From assembly GCA_002298335.1 (NCBI GenBank), contig DBNK01000033.1:1-64000 (forward strand): a stretch of DNA of 64,000 nucleotides, written 5' to 3'. Of this stretch, positions 17,573 through 26,049 are shown in pieces. A program made the position numbers and the translations under genes. Positions within the stretch are counted from its first letter, which is position 1, and the number at the start of each line of letters is the position of its first letter. The stretch comes from Thalassolituus sp. UBA674. GTDB taxonomy: Bacteria > Pseudomonadota > Gammaproteobacteria > Pseudomonadales > Oceanobacteraceae. The notes under the pieces are model-generated. The model saw nothing but the letters and a program-made list of their open reading frames with translations, had not been told where the DNA came from and did no database searches.

Positions 17573-18052
17573 TTATTCAGCGTTCAGTTCAGCCACAGTT
17601 TTATGACGGATTTCCGGCCAGGTTTCTTCCGCGGTATCAATGTTGCCCGGAACGTCACTCAGCCACTTTTTCTGTACCGCGTGATTCAGGTTCAGGTACA
17701 ATTTTTGGTCAACGATGCGCCAGGCTGTCGGATCCGCATCCAGTTTTTTCTCCAGGGCAACACCCATGGCGCAGAAGCCACCGTACTGAGGTGCGTATTT
17801 TTCCGGGTAGGCACGGAAGCGGTCACGGTTATCTGCGCTGGAGAAGTGATAAATCGCATCCTGATACGATGCGGTGTACTCAGCACTGCCCTGCACCGGC
17901 TTACCCTGAGTGAAATAGGCGACGGCGTCATAGCCCTGAATCGCCAGGTCATTGGCATTGACGTTAACGTCGATGTCAGCGGCCCAGGTCAGGCTGGAAA
18001 CAGACAGTACCGCTACGGCGGCAACAGATTTAATGGCATTTACAAGTTTCAT
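17573..18052 (-). CDS. Periplasmic YHS-domain protein
   Basis: This 159-residue protein has a signal peptide (MKLVNAIKSVAAVAVLSVSSLTWA) followed by a YHS domain: AIQGYDAVAYFTQGKPVQG, FSSADNRDRF, KYAPQYGGFCAMG. YHS domains are small metal-associated modules, often found with copper transporters and chaperones. I start it at the ATG after a GGAG site (18052), not 17 codons upstream. It heads the bufferin operon, which fits a role in periplasmic metal binding. Confidence 0.9.
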   Translation of the reverse strand: MKLVNAIKSVAAVAVLSVSSLTWAADIDVNVNANDLAIQGYDAVAYFTQGKPVQGSAEYTASYQDAIYHFSSADNRDRFRAYPEKYAPQYGGFCAMGVALEKKLDADPTAWRIVDQKLYLNLNHAVQKKWLSDVPGNIDTAEETWPEIRHKTVAELNAE

Positions 18053-18154
18053 AAAACGATCTCCGTTTTGCATAATTAAGGTCAGATTCTGGCGACAGGA
18101 CATCCCCGCCGCTTGATGACCACTATAGGGAGACCTCCCCCGTCAAAGGGATCA

Positions 18155-18183
18155 GATCGTCCTGAACTTGAACCCGATCGTCC
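18155..18183. promoter_or_regulatory. Direct repeats upstream of AraC regulator and buf operon
   Basis: The octamer GATCGTCC occurs at 18155-18162 and again at 18176-18183, 21 bases apart, so both copies face the same side of the helix. This is the classic half-site spacing of AraC-family operators. The pair lies between the divergent AraC-family gene and the YHS-thioredoxin-buf operon, so it is a good candidate operator for both. Confidence 0.5.
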
Positions 18184-18203
18184 GGACAGGCGGATTTTTC
18201 TTT

Positions 18204-19037
18204 ATGGATACACTTGCAGATATTCTGAACCGCTTCTCGATTTCCGCGCGGGTCTTCTTCAGCGGCAATCTGTGCGGTATACAATCATTCGGGGATGGTG
18301 GCGGGACACAGGGACACCTGCATCTTCTCAAAGCAGGCCCCCTGGCCTTTATCAACAATGAAGGTCATAAAATAGTGCTGGACAGGCCTGCGGTGATATT
18401 TATTCCCAGAGCATTTCAGCACCGGATTATTGCCAATGAATCCGTGGGTGCCGAATTAGTCTGTGCCAATATTTTTTACGAAGACGGGCAAAGCAACCCG
18501 CTCGCCGGCGCATTACCTAAACTGATTTATTTTGATCTGGAAGAATCCGGTCTTCTCGGGCAGGCCGCCAGCTGGTTATTTGAAGAAGCCTTTTCAGAAC
18601 AATCCGGTCGGCAGCCTATGATTGACCGCCTGTGTGATATTTTTCTGATACAGATACTGCGTCACGTGCTGTCTGAAGGCATTGTTCAGCACGGTATGAT
18701 TGCAGGCCTGTCACACCCGCAGATCGCCAAAGCCTTAACCGCCATCCACCAGCAGCCGGAGCTGCCCTGGACCCTGGAATCCCTCGCGGCCAAAGCCGCT
18801 ATGTCCCGTACCAGATTTGCTGAGCAGTTCCGTGAGATTGTCGGGCAGACACCCGGTGACTACATTGCCGACTGGCGGGTTGCAGTCGCACAGGGGTTAT
18901 TACGGAAAAACAAACCCGTGGGTTTAATTGCCAATGAGGTGGGCTATGAGAATGGTTCCGCCCTGGCACGTGTATTCCGTAAACGCACCGGGTTGTCCCC
19001 GAAAGAATGGCTGGAAAAAGCGAAAAGTCAGATCTGA
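18204..19037 (+). CDS. AraC-family regulator with cupin domain, divergent from buf operon
   Basis: This 277-residue regulator has an N-terminal cupin-type sensor (LHLLKAGPLAFINNEGHKIVLDRPAVIFIPRAFQHRI in segments) and a C-terminal AraC double helix-turn-helix (TLESLAAKAAMSRTRFAEQF and VGLIANEVGYENGSALARVF, ending RTGLSPKEW). I start at the ATG of MDTLADIL because the upstream candidate is a TTG. It diverges from the bufferin operon and is its likely local regulator. The cupin pocket could bind a small ligand or metal. Confidence 0.9.
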   Translation: MDTLADILNRFSISARVFFSGNLCGIQSFGDGGGTQGHLHLLKAGPLAFINNEGHKIVLDRPAVIFIPRAFQHRIIANESVGAELVCANIFYEDGQSNPLAGALPKLIYFDLEESGLLGQAASWLFEEAFSEQSGRQPMIDRLCDIFLIQILRHVLSEGIVQHGMIAGLSHPQIAKALTAIHQQPELPWTLESLAAKAAMSRTRFAEQFREIVGQTPGDYIADWRVAVAQGLLRKNKPVGLIANEVGYENGSALARVFRKRTGLSPKEWLEKAKSQI

Positions 19038-19097
19038 TGGCAAAAACGTGCAGAACGAGGCTGTCCACTTCTGCAGACGGCACCTAATGAGCAGGGG

Positions 19098-19415
19098 TTA
19101 TTCTGCCTCGGCCGCCACCGTAACAAGACAATAACGGAGCAGATCCAGCTGCTGCCGGACCTCCGGCGGGAAAGTCACACCCTGCAGGTTATCCAGCAGC
19201 ATCTGCGGGGCATAGTCTGAAGAAGGCCCCTGCATCACAACCCGGTCAACGTAGCTCTGCTCGTCCATGTAAGGCATCACCAACCCGGCAATGTCCCGCC
19301 ATTCTGCCGGTTCACACTCCTCAGCCGTTGCCATCGCACAGGCAAGACCCGCTGACAGCAGCAACGGACCTGTCCACAACCGGTATCCGGGCTTTTCCTC
19401 CACCGCATTCCGCAT
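19098..19415 (-). CDS. Small secreted protein of unknown function
   Basis: This 105-residue ORF has an N-terminal hydrophobic segment (GPLLLSAGLACAMATA) preceded by charged residues, then EECEPAEWRDIAGLVMPY, and a second cysteine near the C terminus (LRYCLVT). It diverges from mutS with about 50 bases between starts. The composition is protein-like and a signal sequence is plausible, but no family is recognised. Confidence 0.5.
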   Translation of the reverse strand: MRNAVEEKPGYRLWTGPLLLSAGLACAMATAEECEPAEWRDIAGLVMPYMDEQSYVDRVVMQGPSSDYAPQMLLDNLQGVTFPPEVRQQLDLLRYCLVTVAAEAE

Positions 19416-19467
19416 TCAATCTGCTTCCCGTACAATTCCTCCCGGACTATACCATCTGAGGATCCCC

Positions 19468-22062
19468 ATGAGTCAGGCCAGCGCCCATACGCCGATGATG
19501 CAGCAGTACCTGAAGATTAAATCGGAGTTTCCGGATACCCTGCTGTTCTACCGGATGGGCGATTTCTACGAGCTGTTTTACACCGATGCACGACGTGCTG
19601 CTGAGCTGCTGGACATTACTCTCACCGCCCGCGGCCAGAGCGCCGGTGAACCGATTCCCATGGCCGGTGTGCCGTATCATTCTGCAGAAGGTTACATTGC
19701 CCGGCTGGTGAAACTCGGTGTCTCGGTTGCCATTGCAGAGCAGGTTGGCGATCCGGCAGCCAGCAAAGGGCCGGTAGAACGCAAAGTCGTGCGCATCCTG
19801 ACGCCGGGAACCCTGACCGATGAAGCCCTGCTGGATGAACACCGGGATAACCTTCTGGTGTCTCTGTGCTCTTCGCAACAGACCCATGGTCTGGCGGTTC
19901 TGGAGATTTCCTCCGGGCGTTTCAGTGTACTTGAAGTCAAAGGCGAAGATGCCTTATCCGCTGAGTTGGAACGCCTGCGCCCGGCCGAATTACTGCTGCC
20001 CGAAGACCAGTCTTTTGCAGAAATCGTCACCAGCCGGGCCGGTGCAAAACGTCTGGCTCCCTGGCATTTTGAGGCGGATACCGCCCTGCGTCTGCTCACC
20101 ACACAGCTGAATACCCGCGATCTGCACGGCTTTGGCTGCGAAGGCATGAAAACCGCCATTCGTGCCGCCGGTGCCCTGCTGCATTACGCGCAGGAAACCC
20201 AACGCAACAGCCTGCCGCACATCCGCTCGCTCACCGTTGAGCAGCCGGATGACGCCATCATTATTGACCCGGCCAGCCGCCGTAATCTGGAAATCGATAT
20301 CAACCAGAAAGGCGACAGCACTTTCACCCTCGCCTGGGTGCTGGACAGCACCGCTACCGCCATGGGCAGCCGTCTGCTGCGCCGCTGGCTGAACCGGCCA
20401 TTGCGCGACCACAGTGTACTGGCCCAGCGACAGAACCTGATCGGCCAGTGCCTGCAGCACTACGCTACGGATGATCTGCAACAAAGTCTGAAACGCGTTG
20501 GCGATGTCGAGCGAATTCTTTCCCGCGTGGCGCTGGGTTCAGCCCGCCCGCGCGATCTGGCACGACTGCGTGATGCGCTTACCGTCGTACCCGATATCCG
20601 CGCCCAGCTTGACCGTCTCGACAGCCCGCTGGCGCTGGATATCCGTGAGCGTGCACCGGAGTTTCCGCACTGGGTAGAGCGTCTGACACAGGCCATTATC
20701 GAAAACCCACCAGCGGTGATCCGCGATGGTGGCGTCATAGCCACAGGCTACGATACCGAGCTGGATGAGCTGCGTGCCCTGAGTGAAAACGCCGGTGATT
20801 ATCTGGTGAAAATGGAAGAGCGGGAAAAAGAACGTACCGGTATTCCGACCCTGAAAGTCGGCTACAACCGGGTTCACGGCTACTTTATTGAAATCAGCAA
20901 GGCGCAGGCGGAGCAGGCACCCGTTGAGTACATCCGCCGCCAGACCCTGAAAAACGCCGAACGTTTTATCACACCGGAACTGAAAGAGTTTGAAGACAAG
21001 GCACTGAGTGCCAAAGCCCGCGCCCTGTCACGCGAGAAGATGTTGTACGAGACCCTGCTGGTCGATCTGGCCGAAGAGCTGATTGCCCTGCAGACATGTG
21101 CTGCCGCTTTGTCCGAACTGGATGTACTGGTTTGTCTGGCACTGAAAGCCGATGCCCTGCGCCTGACCGCACCGGATCTGGTCAGCGACAGCTGTCTGGA
21201 TATCCGTCAGGGACGGCATCCGGTGGTAGAAGCCCTGATCACCGATCCCTTTGTTGCCAACGATACCTGTCTGGATGACGAGTCGCGCATGCAGATCATC
21301 ACCGGACCCAACATGGGCGGTAAATCGACCTACATGCGTCAGGTGGCACTGATCGTCCTGCTTGCGCACATCGGCAGTTACGTCCCCGCGGAATTCTGCC
21401 GCATCGGCCCGGTAGACCGGATTTTCACCCGCATGGGGTCCTCCGATGATGTGGCCGGAGGCCGCTCTACCTTCATGGTGGAAATGACCGAGACTGCAAA
21501 TATTCTGCACAACGCCACCCGCGACAGTCTGGTGCTGATGGATGAAGTAGGCCGTGGCACCAGCACCTTTGATGGTCTGTCACTGGCCTGGGCGGCCGCC
21601 GCTCATCTGGCCGATCAGATCGGTGCGTTTACCCTGTTTGCAACCCACTACTTTGAGATGACCGCCCTGCCCGAGCAGCACGCCGGTGTGGTGAACGTGC
21701 ACCTCAAAGCCACCGAACACGACGAACGCATTATCTTCCTGCACAGTGTCGAACCCGGCCCGGCCAGCCAGAGCTATGGCCTGCAGGTGGCCCAGCTGGC
21801 CGGCGTACCCTCTGGGGTAATTGCTCAGGCAAAGACGTTGCTGCTGCAACTGGAACAGTCCGGACATACGCCCACCCCGGTGGCAGCTCCGCTGGTCACT
21901 GCGGATATCCGGTCAAAACCGGCCCCGGTAGCTCCGCAACAGCCGGATATGTTCGCTACTGCCAGTTCCGGGGTTGAAGACGCGCTGCGTGACATTGATG
22001 CCGATGACCTGACGCCACGTCAGGCACTGGAGCTGATTTACTCGCTGAAGAAGATGATGTAA
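19468..22062 (+). CDS. mutS: DNA mismatch repair protein MutS
   Basis: This 864-residue MutS recognises mismatches and starts methyl-directed repair with MutL. The mismatch-binding motif GDFYELF is near residue 35, the Walker A GPNMGGKST is in the ATPase domain near residue 620, and DEVGRGTSTFDG is the Walker B and signature region. The C-terminal helix-turn-helix (LTPRQALELIYSLKKMM) ends it. I start at the ATG opening MSQASAHTPMM, which has a GAGGA site, because homologues begin there; the open frame continues 59 codons upstream. Confidence 0.98.
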   Translation: MSQASAHTPMMQQYLKIKSEFPDTLLFYRMGDFYELFYTDARRAAELLDITLTARGQSAGEPIPMAGVPYHSAEGYIARLVKLGVSVAIAEQVGDPAASKGPVERKVVRILTPGTLTDEALLDEHRDNLLVSLCSSQQTHGLAVLEISSGRFSVLEVKGEDALSAELERLRPAELLLPEDQSFAEIVTSRAGAKRLAPWHFEADTALRLLTTQLNTRDLHGFGCEGMKTAIRAAGALLHYAQETQRNSLPHIRSLTVEQPDDAIIIDPASRRNLEIDINQKGDSTFTLAWVLDSTATAMGSRLLRRWLNRPLRDHSVLAQRQNLIGQCLQHYATDDLQQSLKRVGDVERILSRVALGSARPRDLARLRDALTVVPDIRAQLDRLDSPLALDIRERAPEFPHWVERLTQAIIENPPAVIRDGGVIATGYDTELDELRALSENAGDYLVKMEEREKERTGIPTLKVGYNRVHGYFIEISKAQAEQAPVEYIRRQTLKNAERFITPELKEFEDKALSAKARALSREKMLYETLLVDLAEELIALQTCAAALSELDVLVCLALKADALRLTAPDLVSDSCLDIRQGRHPVVEALITDPFVANDTCLDDESRMQIITGPNMGGKSTYMRQVALIVLLAHIGSYVPAEFCRIGPVDRIFTRMGSSDDVAGGRSTFMVEMTETANILHNATRDSLVLMDEVGRGTSTFDGLSLAWAAAAHLADQIGAFTLFATHYFEMTALPEQHAGVVNVHLKATEHDERIIFLHSVEPGPASQSYGLQVAQLAGVPSGVIAQAKTLLLQLEQSGHTPTPVAAPLVTADIRSKPAPVAPQQPDMFATASSGVEDALRDIDADDLTPRQALELIYSLKKMM

Positions 22063-22248
22063 CCCGACTTGTTCGGTTTTACCGGATAATGTGATTGGAA
22101 TTTTGCGCAGTGAATAACGCTCTGCCGGCCCGGGTTGCCTTGCCTGCCTGCCACACTCTGCCTAGAATACAGCCACTGTAAAACACCTATTATTATCAGC
22201 CGTTCTGCGTATCTTCGCCGCGGCATACCGTGATTCAGGAGAACACCG

Positions 22249-22578
22249 ATGACCTTCGTTGTCACCGATAACTGCATTAAATGTAAATACACCGATTGTG
22301 TGGAAGTCTGCCCGGTCGACTGCTTCTACGAAGGCCCGAACTTTCTGGTCATTCATCCGGACGAGTGCATCGACTGTGCTCTGTGTGAGCCTGAGTGTCC
22401 GGCAGAAGCCATTTTCTCTGAAGATGAAGTACCTGCCGGTCAGGAACAGTTCATCGAACTGAACGCCGAACTGGCCGAAGAATGGGCCGACAACAACATC
22501 ACCGAGCAGAAAGATGCCCTTCCGGATGCTGAAGAGTGGGATGGCGTGCCGGACAAAATCAAGCACCTCGAGCGTTAA
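22249..22578 (+). CDS. fdxA: Seven-iron ferredoxin FdxA
   Basis: This 109-residue ferredoxin carries the pattern of one 3Fe-4S and one 4Fe-4S cluster: the first ligand set lies in CIKCKYTDCVEVCPVDCF and the second in CIDCALCEPECPAEAIF. The acidic C-terminal extension is typical of the Azotobacter FdI-like group. Its electron-transfer partners are not known in detail. The gene commonly follows mutS in pseudomonads, as it does here with 186 bases between. Confidence 0.97.
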   Translation: MTFVVTDNCIKCKYTDCVEVCPVDCFYEGPNFLVIHPDECIDCALCEPECPAEAIFSEDEVPAGQEQFIELNAELAEEWADNNITEQKDALPDAEEWDGVPDKIKHLER

Positions 22579-22593
22579 TCTCCACCCTCTGCC

Positions 22594-22621
22594 GCAGCCC
22601 GGCTATCTTGTGCCGGGCTGC
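22594..22621. terminator. Perfect hairpin after fdxA
   Basis: GCAGCCCGGC and GCCGGGCTGC form a perfect 10-base stem around an 8-base loop, 15 bases after the fdxA stop. A T-run is missing, so it may be a weak terminator or an mRNA 3'-end stabiliser. Confidence 0.5.
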
Positions 22622-22794
22622 ATGCGCACTCTGTACCAACTCCATTCCTGAATAAGCGGTCATAAAAGCAAACTGACCAATACCCTCTCTGGCCCGTTTC
22701 CGGCTTTTACATATGTCGTAATTTGATAGTCTGAACCCGCCTGCAGTCCGGAGTTTCTGCTGCAGTCATCCCCGCACTTATCAAGGATACGATT

Positions 22795-23376
22795 ATGAAA
22801 ATAACACCCGCTGTTCCCGCACTCTGTGCACTCCTGTTGCTGATCCCTGCCAGCGCATCTGCTACCACTGAGCACGACAATGACGTGTTCATCCACACCA
22901 ACGGCCTCACAGCCTGCAGTTTCACTGAAACCAGCCACAGCGTGTCCAAAGGACAACCTTATTCCGGCACCACGTCCAAAATGCACGATGGTAAATGCAA
23001 AGTGACCGTGAAAGCGGGTCGCCATGGCACCTCAGAAGTCGCCAAATGGTTCAGCAGTGAAATCGGCACCGGTGCCGCGATTGCCTGTGACTCCAGCGGC
23101 CCGATGCCCGACAAGCTGAACTTCGCCGTTGAAGGCACTCTGGTGCTGACCCAGGGCGATCAGACCACCACCTGTAAGAATGTCATCCTCGCTCAGGGCC
23201 ACTTTGGCGTCACCAACAACTGGTGGCTGGGCAGCCCGGACGTGAACAGTGGTGGCGTACCTTTTGTTGGTCCGCTGACCGAGCAGTGTTCTTCCGGTGG
23301 CATCCTGCCCAAAGTGGTTGTCTACTCACCACCACAACCCTGCGTGAATAACTTCACCGCCAACGTGAATCAGTAA
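22795..23376 (+). CDS. Secreted cysteine-containing protein, tandem copy 1
   Basis: This 193-residue protein has a signal peptide ending near ASA and a mature part with about eight cysteines. Motifs shared with the next gene are LTACSFT, GKCKVTV, ACDSSGPMPD, LNFAVEGTLVLTQGDQTTTC, NNWWLGSPD, CSSGG and PCVNNF. Paired cysteines suggest a disulfide-stabilised extracellular or periplasmic domain. I do not recognise the family. The sequence TCAAGGAT just upstream recurs before copy 2, so the duplicated unit includes the ribosome site. Confidence 0.82.
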   Translation: MKITPAVPALCALLLLIPASASATTEHDNDVFIHTNGLTACSFTETSHSVSKGQPYSGTTSKMHDGKCKVTVKAGRHGTSEVAKWFSSEIGTGAAIACDSSGPMPDKLNFAVEGTLVLTQGDQTTTCKNVILAQGHFGVTNNWWLGSPDVNSGGVPFVGPLTEQCSSGGILPKVVVYSPPQPCVNNFTANVNQ

Positions 23377-23435
23377 TGATCCCTGCCCCGGTGCGGTCTG
23401 CAGCGGGGCTTCATTTGTTTATCAAGGATGCGATT

Positions 23436-24017
23436 ATGAAAACCAGAATTCAGAATAAAATACTGCTGCTTGCTGCAGCTGTATTTTCCATACAGACCAT
23501 GGCTGATACTGACACCAACGATGTCTTTCTTCATGTAAACGGGATTACCTCCTGCTCCTTCACGGTCAGTAGTTATGATATTACCAGTGGCGAAGACTAC
23601 GACGGTACCACCGCAACCGCCGAAGACGGGGCCTGCAAAGTCACCATCACGGCTGACCGTAAAAAAAGTGAAGGCGTCGCTGAATGGTTTGAGCAGCAGA
23701 TAGGCACCGGCAATGCCATTGCCTGTGACTCCAGCGGCCCTATGCCAGACGATCTGAACTTTGCCGTTGAAGGCACTCTGGTACTGACCCAGGGTGACCA
23801 GACCACCACCTGCGACAATATTATTCTGGCTCAGGGACATATTCCCCTGCTGTTTACCAACAACTGGTGGCTGGGCAGCCCGGATGCCAAAAGTGGTAGT
23901 GTACCTTACATCGGGCCACTGATTATGAGCTGCTCTTCCGGTGGCCGGGTACCTAAGGCGGTAACCATGTCACCTCTGCAACCCTGCGTGAATAACTTCA
24001 ATGTGGTAGTTGAATAA
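23436..24017 (+). CDS. Secreted cysteine-containing protein, tandem copy 2
   Basis: This 193-residue paralogue of the preceding gene has the same length and cysteine layout. I set the start at MKTRIQNKILLLAAAVF, preceded by AAGGATG. The signal peptide ends near MADTD. Similarity is highest over ACDSSGPMPD to ILAQGH and the C-terminal CSSGG...PCVNNF, and lowest near residues 45-60. Strong retention of the core with a diverging N-terminal region suggests duplication then specialisation. It ends at a strong terminator before convergent hisD. Confidence 0.82.
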   Translation: MKTRIQNKILLLAAAVFSIQTMADTDTNDVFLHVNGITSCSFTVSSYDITSGEDYDGTTATAEDGACKVTITADRKKSEGVAEWFEQQIGTGNAIACDSSGPMPDDLNFAVEGTLVLTQGDQTTTCDNIILAQGHIPLLFTNNWWLGSPDAKSGSVPYIGPLIMSCSSGGRVPKAVTMSPLQPCVNNFNVVVE

Positions 24018-24029
24018 CAAATGGGATAT

Positions 24030-24058
24030 AAAAAAGCCCGGCAATGCCGGGCTTTTTT
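24030..24058. terminator. Bidirectional intrinsic terminator
   Basis: A 12-base perfect stem (AAAAAGCCCGGC / GCCGGGCTTTTT) with a 3-base loop has A-rich and T-rich flanks, so it can terminate both the secreted-protein pair and the oncoming hisD transcript. Confidence 0.9.
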
Positions 24059-24075
24059 ATTCCGCTGAACCGCAA

Positions 24076-25368
24076 TCAATCCTTAATACGGAATTCCGCA
24101 GAACGGGCGTGCGCGGTCAGGTGTTCACCGCGGGCAAGTACCGAGGCGACTTTGCCCATTTCCGACGCACCATCAGCCGAGAACTTCACCAGCGACGAAC
24201 GCTTCTGGAAGTCGTAAACACCGAGCGGTGACGAGAAACGTGCGGTGCCGGAGGTCGGCAGTACGTGGTTCGGTCCGGCGCAGTAATCACCCAACGCTTC
24301 CGCCGTATACCGGCCCATAAAGATAGCTCCGGCATGACGGATGCCGTCCAGCCAGCTGTCCGGATCTGCCACGGACAGCTCAAGGTGTTCCGGCGCGATA
24401 CGGTTAATGAGATCCGTCGCTTCACTTTTGTCTTTGGCCAGAATCAGTGCGCCACGACCTTCCAGTGAGGTGCGGATGATCTCCTGACGCTCCATGGTCG
24501 GCAGCAGTTTTTCAATGCTGGCTTCGACACGATCAAAGAAGGCGGCATCGGTGGCAATCAGAATCGACTGGGCATCTTCGTCGTGCTCAGCCTGCGAAAA
24601 CAGGTCCATGGCGATCCAGTCCGGATCGGTCTCACCGTCACACACCACCAGAATCTCCGACGGTCCGGCGATCATGTCGATACCCACCGCACCGAATACC
24701 ATGCGCTTGGCGGTGGCGACATAGATGTTGCCCGGACCGACAATTTTATCGACCTTAGGCACGGTCGCGGTACCGTAAGCCAGTGCCGCCACAGCCTGAG
24801 CGCCACCGACCGTAAATACACGGTTCACACCGGCCAGAGCGGCGGCAGCCAGCACCAGCTGGTTCAGTTCACCACCCGGTGTTGGTACCACCATAATAAT
24901 TTCGTTCACGCCAGCCACATGGGCCGGAATCGCATTCATCAGTACCGAAGACGGATACGCCGCTTTGCCACCGGGTACATAAATACCCACGCGGTCCATC
25001 GGTGTGATCTTCTGGCCGAGCATAGTGCCGTCGGCTTCGGTGTAGCTCCAGGAATCCTGACGCTGCTTTTCATGGTAGGCACGCACACGCTCAGCGGCGG
25101 TCGTAAGAGCCTGCTTTTCGGCAGCTGGGAGACTGTCGAGGGCAGCCTGAAGCTGCTCCTGGGACAGTTCCAGTTCAGCCATGCTGGCAACGGACATACG
25201 GTCAAAACGGTTGGTGAATTCCACCAGTGCGTCGTCACCACGGCGACGTACTTCCGTGACGATATGGGTCACAGACTGCTGAACTTCGATGTCAGAGACG
25301 GATTCCCACGCCAGCAGATCGTCCAGCTGTGCGTTAAAGGCAGAATCCTGAGTCGATAATCTGCGCAT
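24076..25368 (-). CDS. hisD: Histidinol dehydrogenase
   Basis: This 430-residue zinc enzyme oxidises histidinol to histidine in two NAD-dependent steps. Recognisable segments include YVPGGKAAYPSSVLMNAIPA, GAQAVAALAYGT, VGPGNIYVA, GPSEILV and FSQAEHDEDAQSI; the catalytic region APEHLELSV is near residue 330. It lies 14 bases after hisG, forming a hisG-hisD pair downstream of murA, an arrangement common in pseudomonads. Confidence 0.98.
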   Translation of the reverse strand: MRRLSTQDSAFNAQLDDLLAWESVSDIEVQQSVTHIVTEVRRRGDDALVEFTNRFDRMSVASMAELELSQEQLQAALDSLPAAEKQALTTAAERVRAYHEKQRQDSWSYTEADGTMLGQKITPMDRVGIYVPGGKAAYPSSVLMNAIPAHVAGVNEIIMVVPTPGGELNQLVLAAAALAGVNRVFTVGGAQAVAALAYGTATVPKVDKIVGPGNIYVATAKRMVFGAVGIDMIAGPSEILVVCDGETDPDWIAMDLFSQAEHDEDAQSILIATDAAFFDRVEASIEKLLPTMERQEIIRTSLEGRGALILAKDKSEATDLINRIAPEHLELSVADPDSWLDGIRHAGAIFMGRYTAEALGDYCAGPNHVLPTSGTARFSSPLGVYDFQKRSSLVKFSADGASEMGKVASVLARGEHLTAHARSAEFRIKD

Positions 25369-25382
25369 AGTGAGCCTCTCTC

Positions 25383-26024
25383 TTACTGATCGCGACGGGC
25401 AACGGCGGCGGCCATGCTGTCGATGATGGGCTGAATCTGGTTGTACTTCACCTTCATGGAGGCACGGCTGGCGACCAGGCGGGAGCTGACGTCGGAGATC
25501 AGATCGCGTGGCTCCAGACCATTGGCCCTGAGGGTATTGCCGGTATCGACGATATCCACGATCAGGTCAGCCAACCCCATAATCGGCGCCAGCTCCATAC
25601 CACCGTAGAGCTTGATGATATCCACCTGCCGTCCCTGCTCGGCGAAATAGCGCTTTGCAACACCGGTGAATTTGGTGGCAACCTTCAGGCGACCGGCGGG
25701 TAACTCGCGGTCTTTCAGTGCAGCGGTCATCAGACGGCAGGTCGCGATCTTCAGATCCAGTGGCTCACACAGGTTGGGGCTGTTGTATTCCATCAGCACG
25801 TCTTTGCCGGAAATACCCAGATCAGCAGCGCCGTATTCCACATAGGTCGGCACGTCGGTAGCGCGGATCACCACCAGCTTGATGTGATCGTGGTTGGTAT
25901 CAAAAATCAGCTTGCGGCTTTTATGGATGTCTTCAGCCGGATGAATACCCGCTTCTGCTAACAATGGCAGGGTGTCGTCCAGAATACGCCCTTTCGACAG
26001 GGCAATGGTCAGTGGCTGAGTCAT
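25383..26024 (-). CDS. hisG: ATP phosphoribosyltransferase, short form
   Basis: This 213-residue HisG catalyses the first step of histidine synthesis, joining ATP and PRPP. The short length means that the regulatory C-terminal domain is absent, so it should need the partner HisZ, which is not in this window. Motifs: TIALSKGRILDDTLPLL, GAADLGISGKDVL and the PRPP-binding loop VDIVDTGNTLRANGL. It lies 25 bases after murA. Confidence 0.97.
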   Translation of the reverse strand: MTQPLTIALSKGRILDDTLPLLAEAGIHPAEDIHKSRKLIFDTNHDHIKLVVIRATDVPTYVEYGAADLGISGKDVLMEYNSPNLCEPLDLKIATCRLMTAALKDRELPAGRLKVATKFTGVAKRYFAEQGRQVDIIKLYGGMELAPIMGLADLIVDIVDTGNTLRANGLEPRDLISDVSSRLVASRASMKVKYNQIQPIIDSMAAAVARRDQ

Positions 26025-26049
26025 GATAATCCTCTGTTAGCAGTGGCCA

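Noticed and set aside
18121..18135. CACTATAGGGAGACC matches the 3' half of the T7 phage promoter
   Set aside because: The upstream recognition half (TAATACGACT) does not match, and the stretch is in a native divergent promoter region, so it is most likely chance. The reverse strand offers a TATAGT -10, but the nearest TTGACG is only 13 bases away, too close for a normal promoter.
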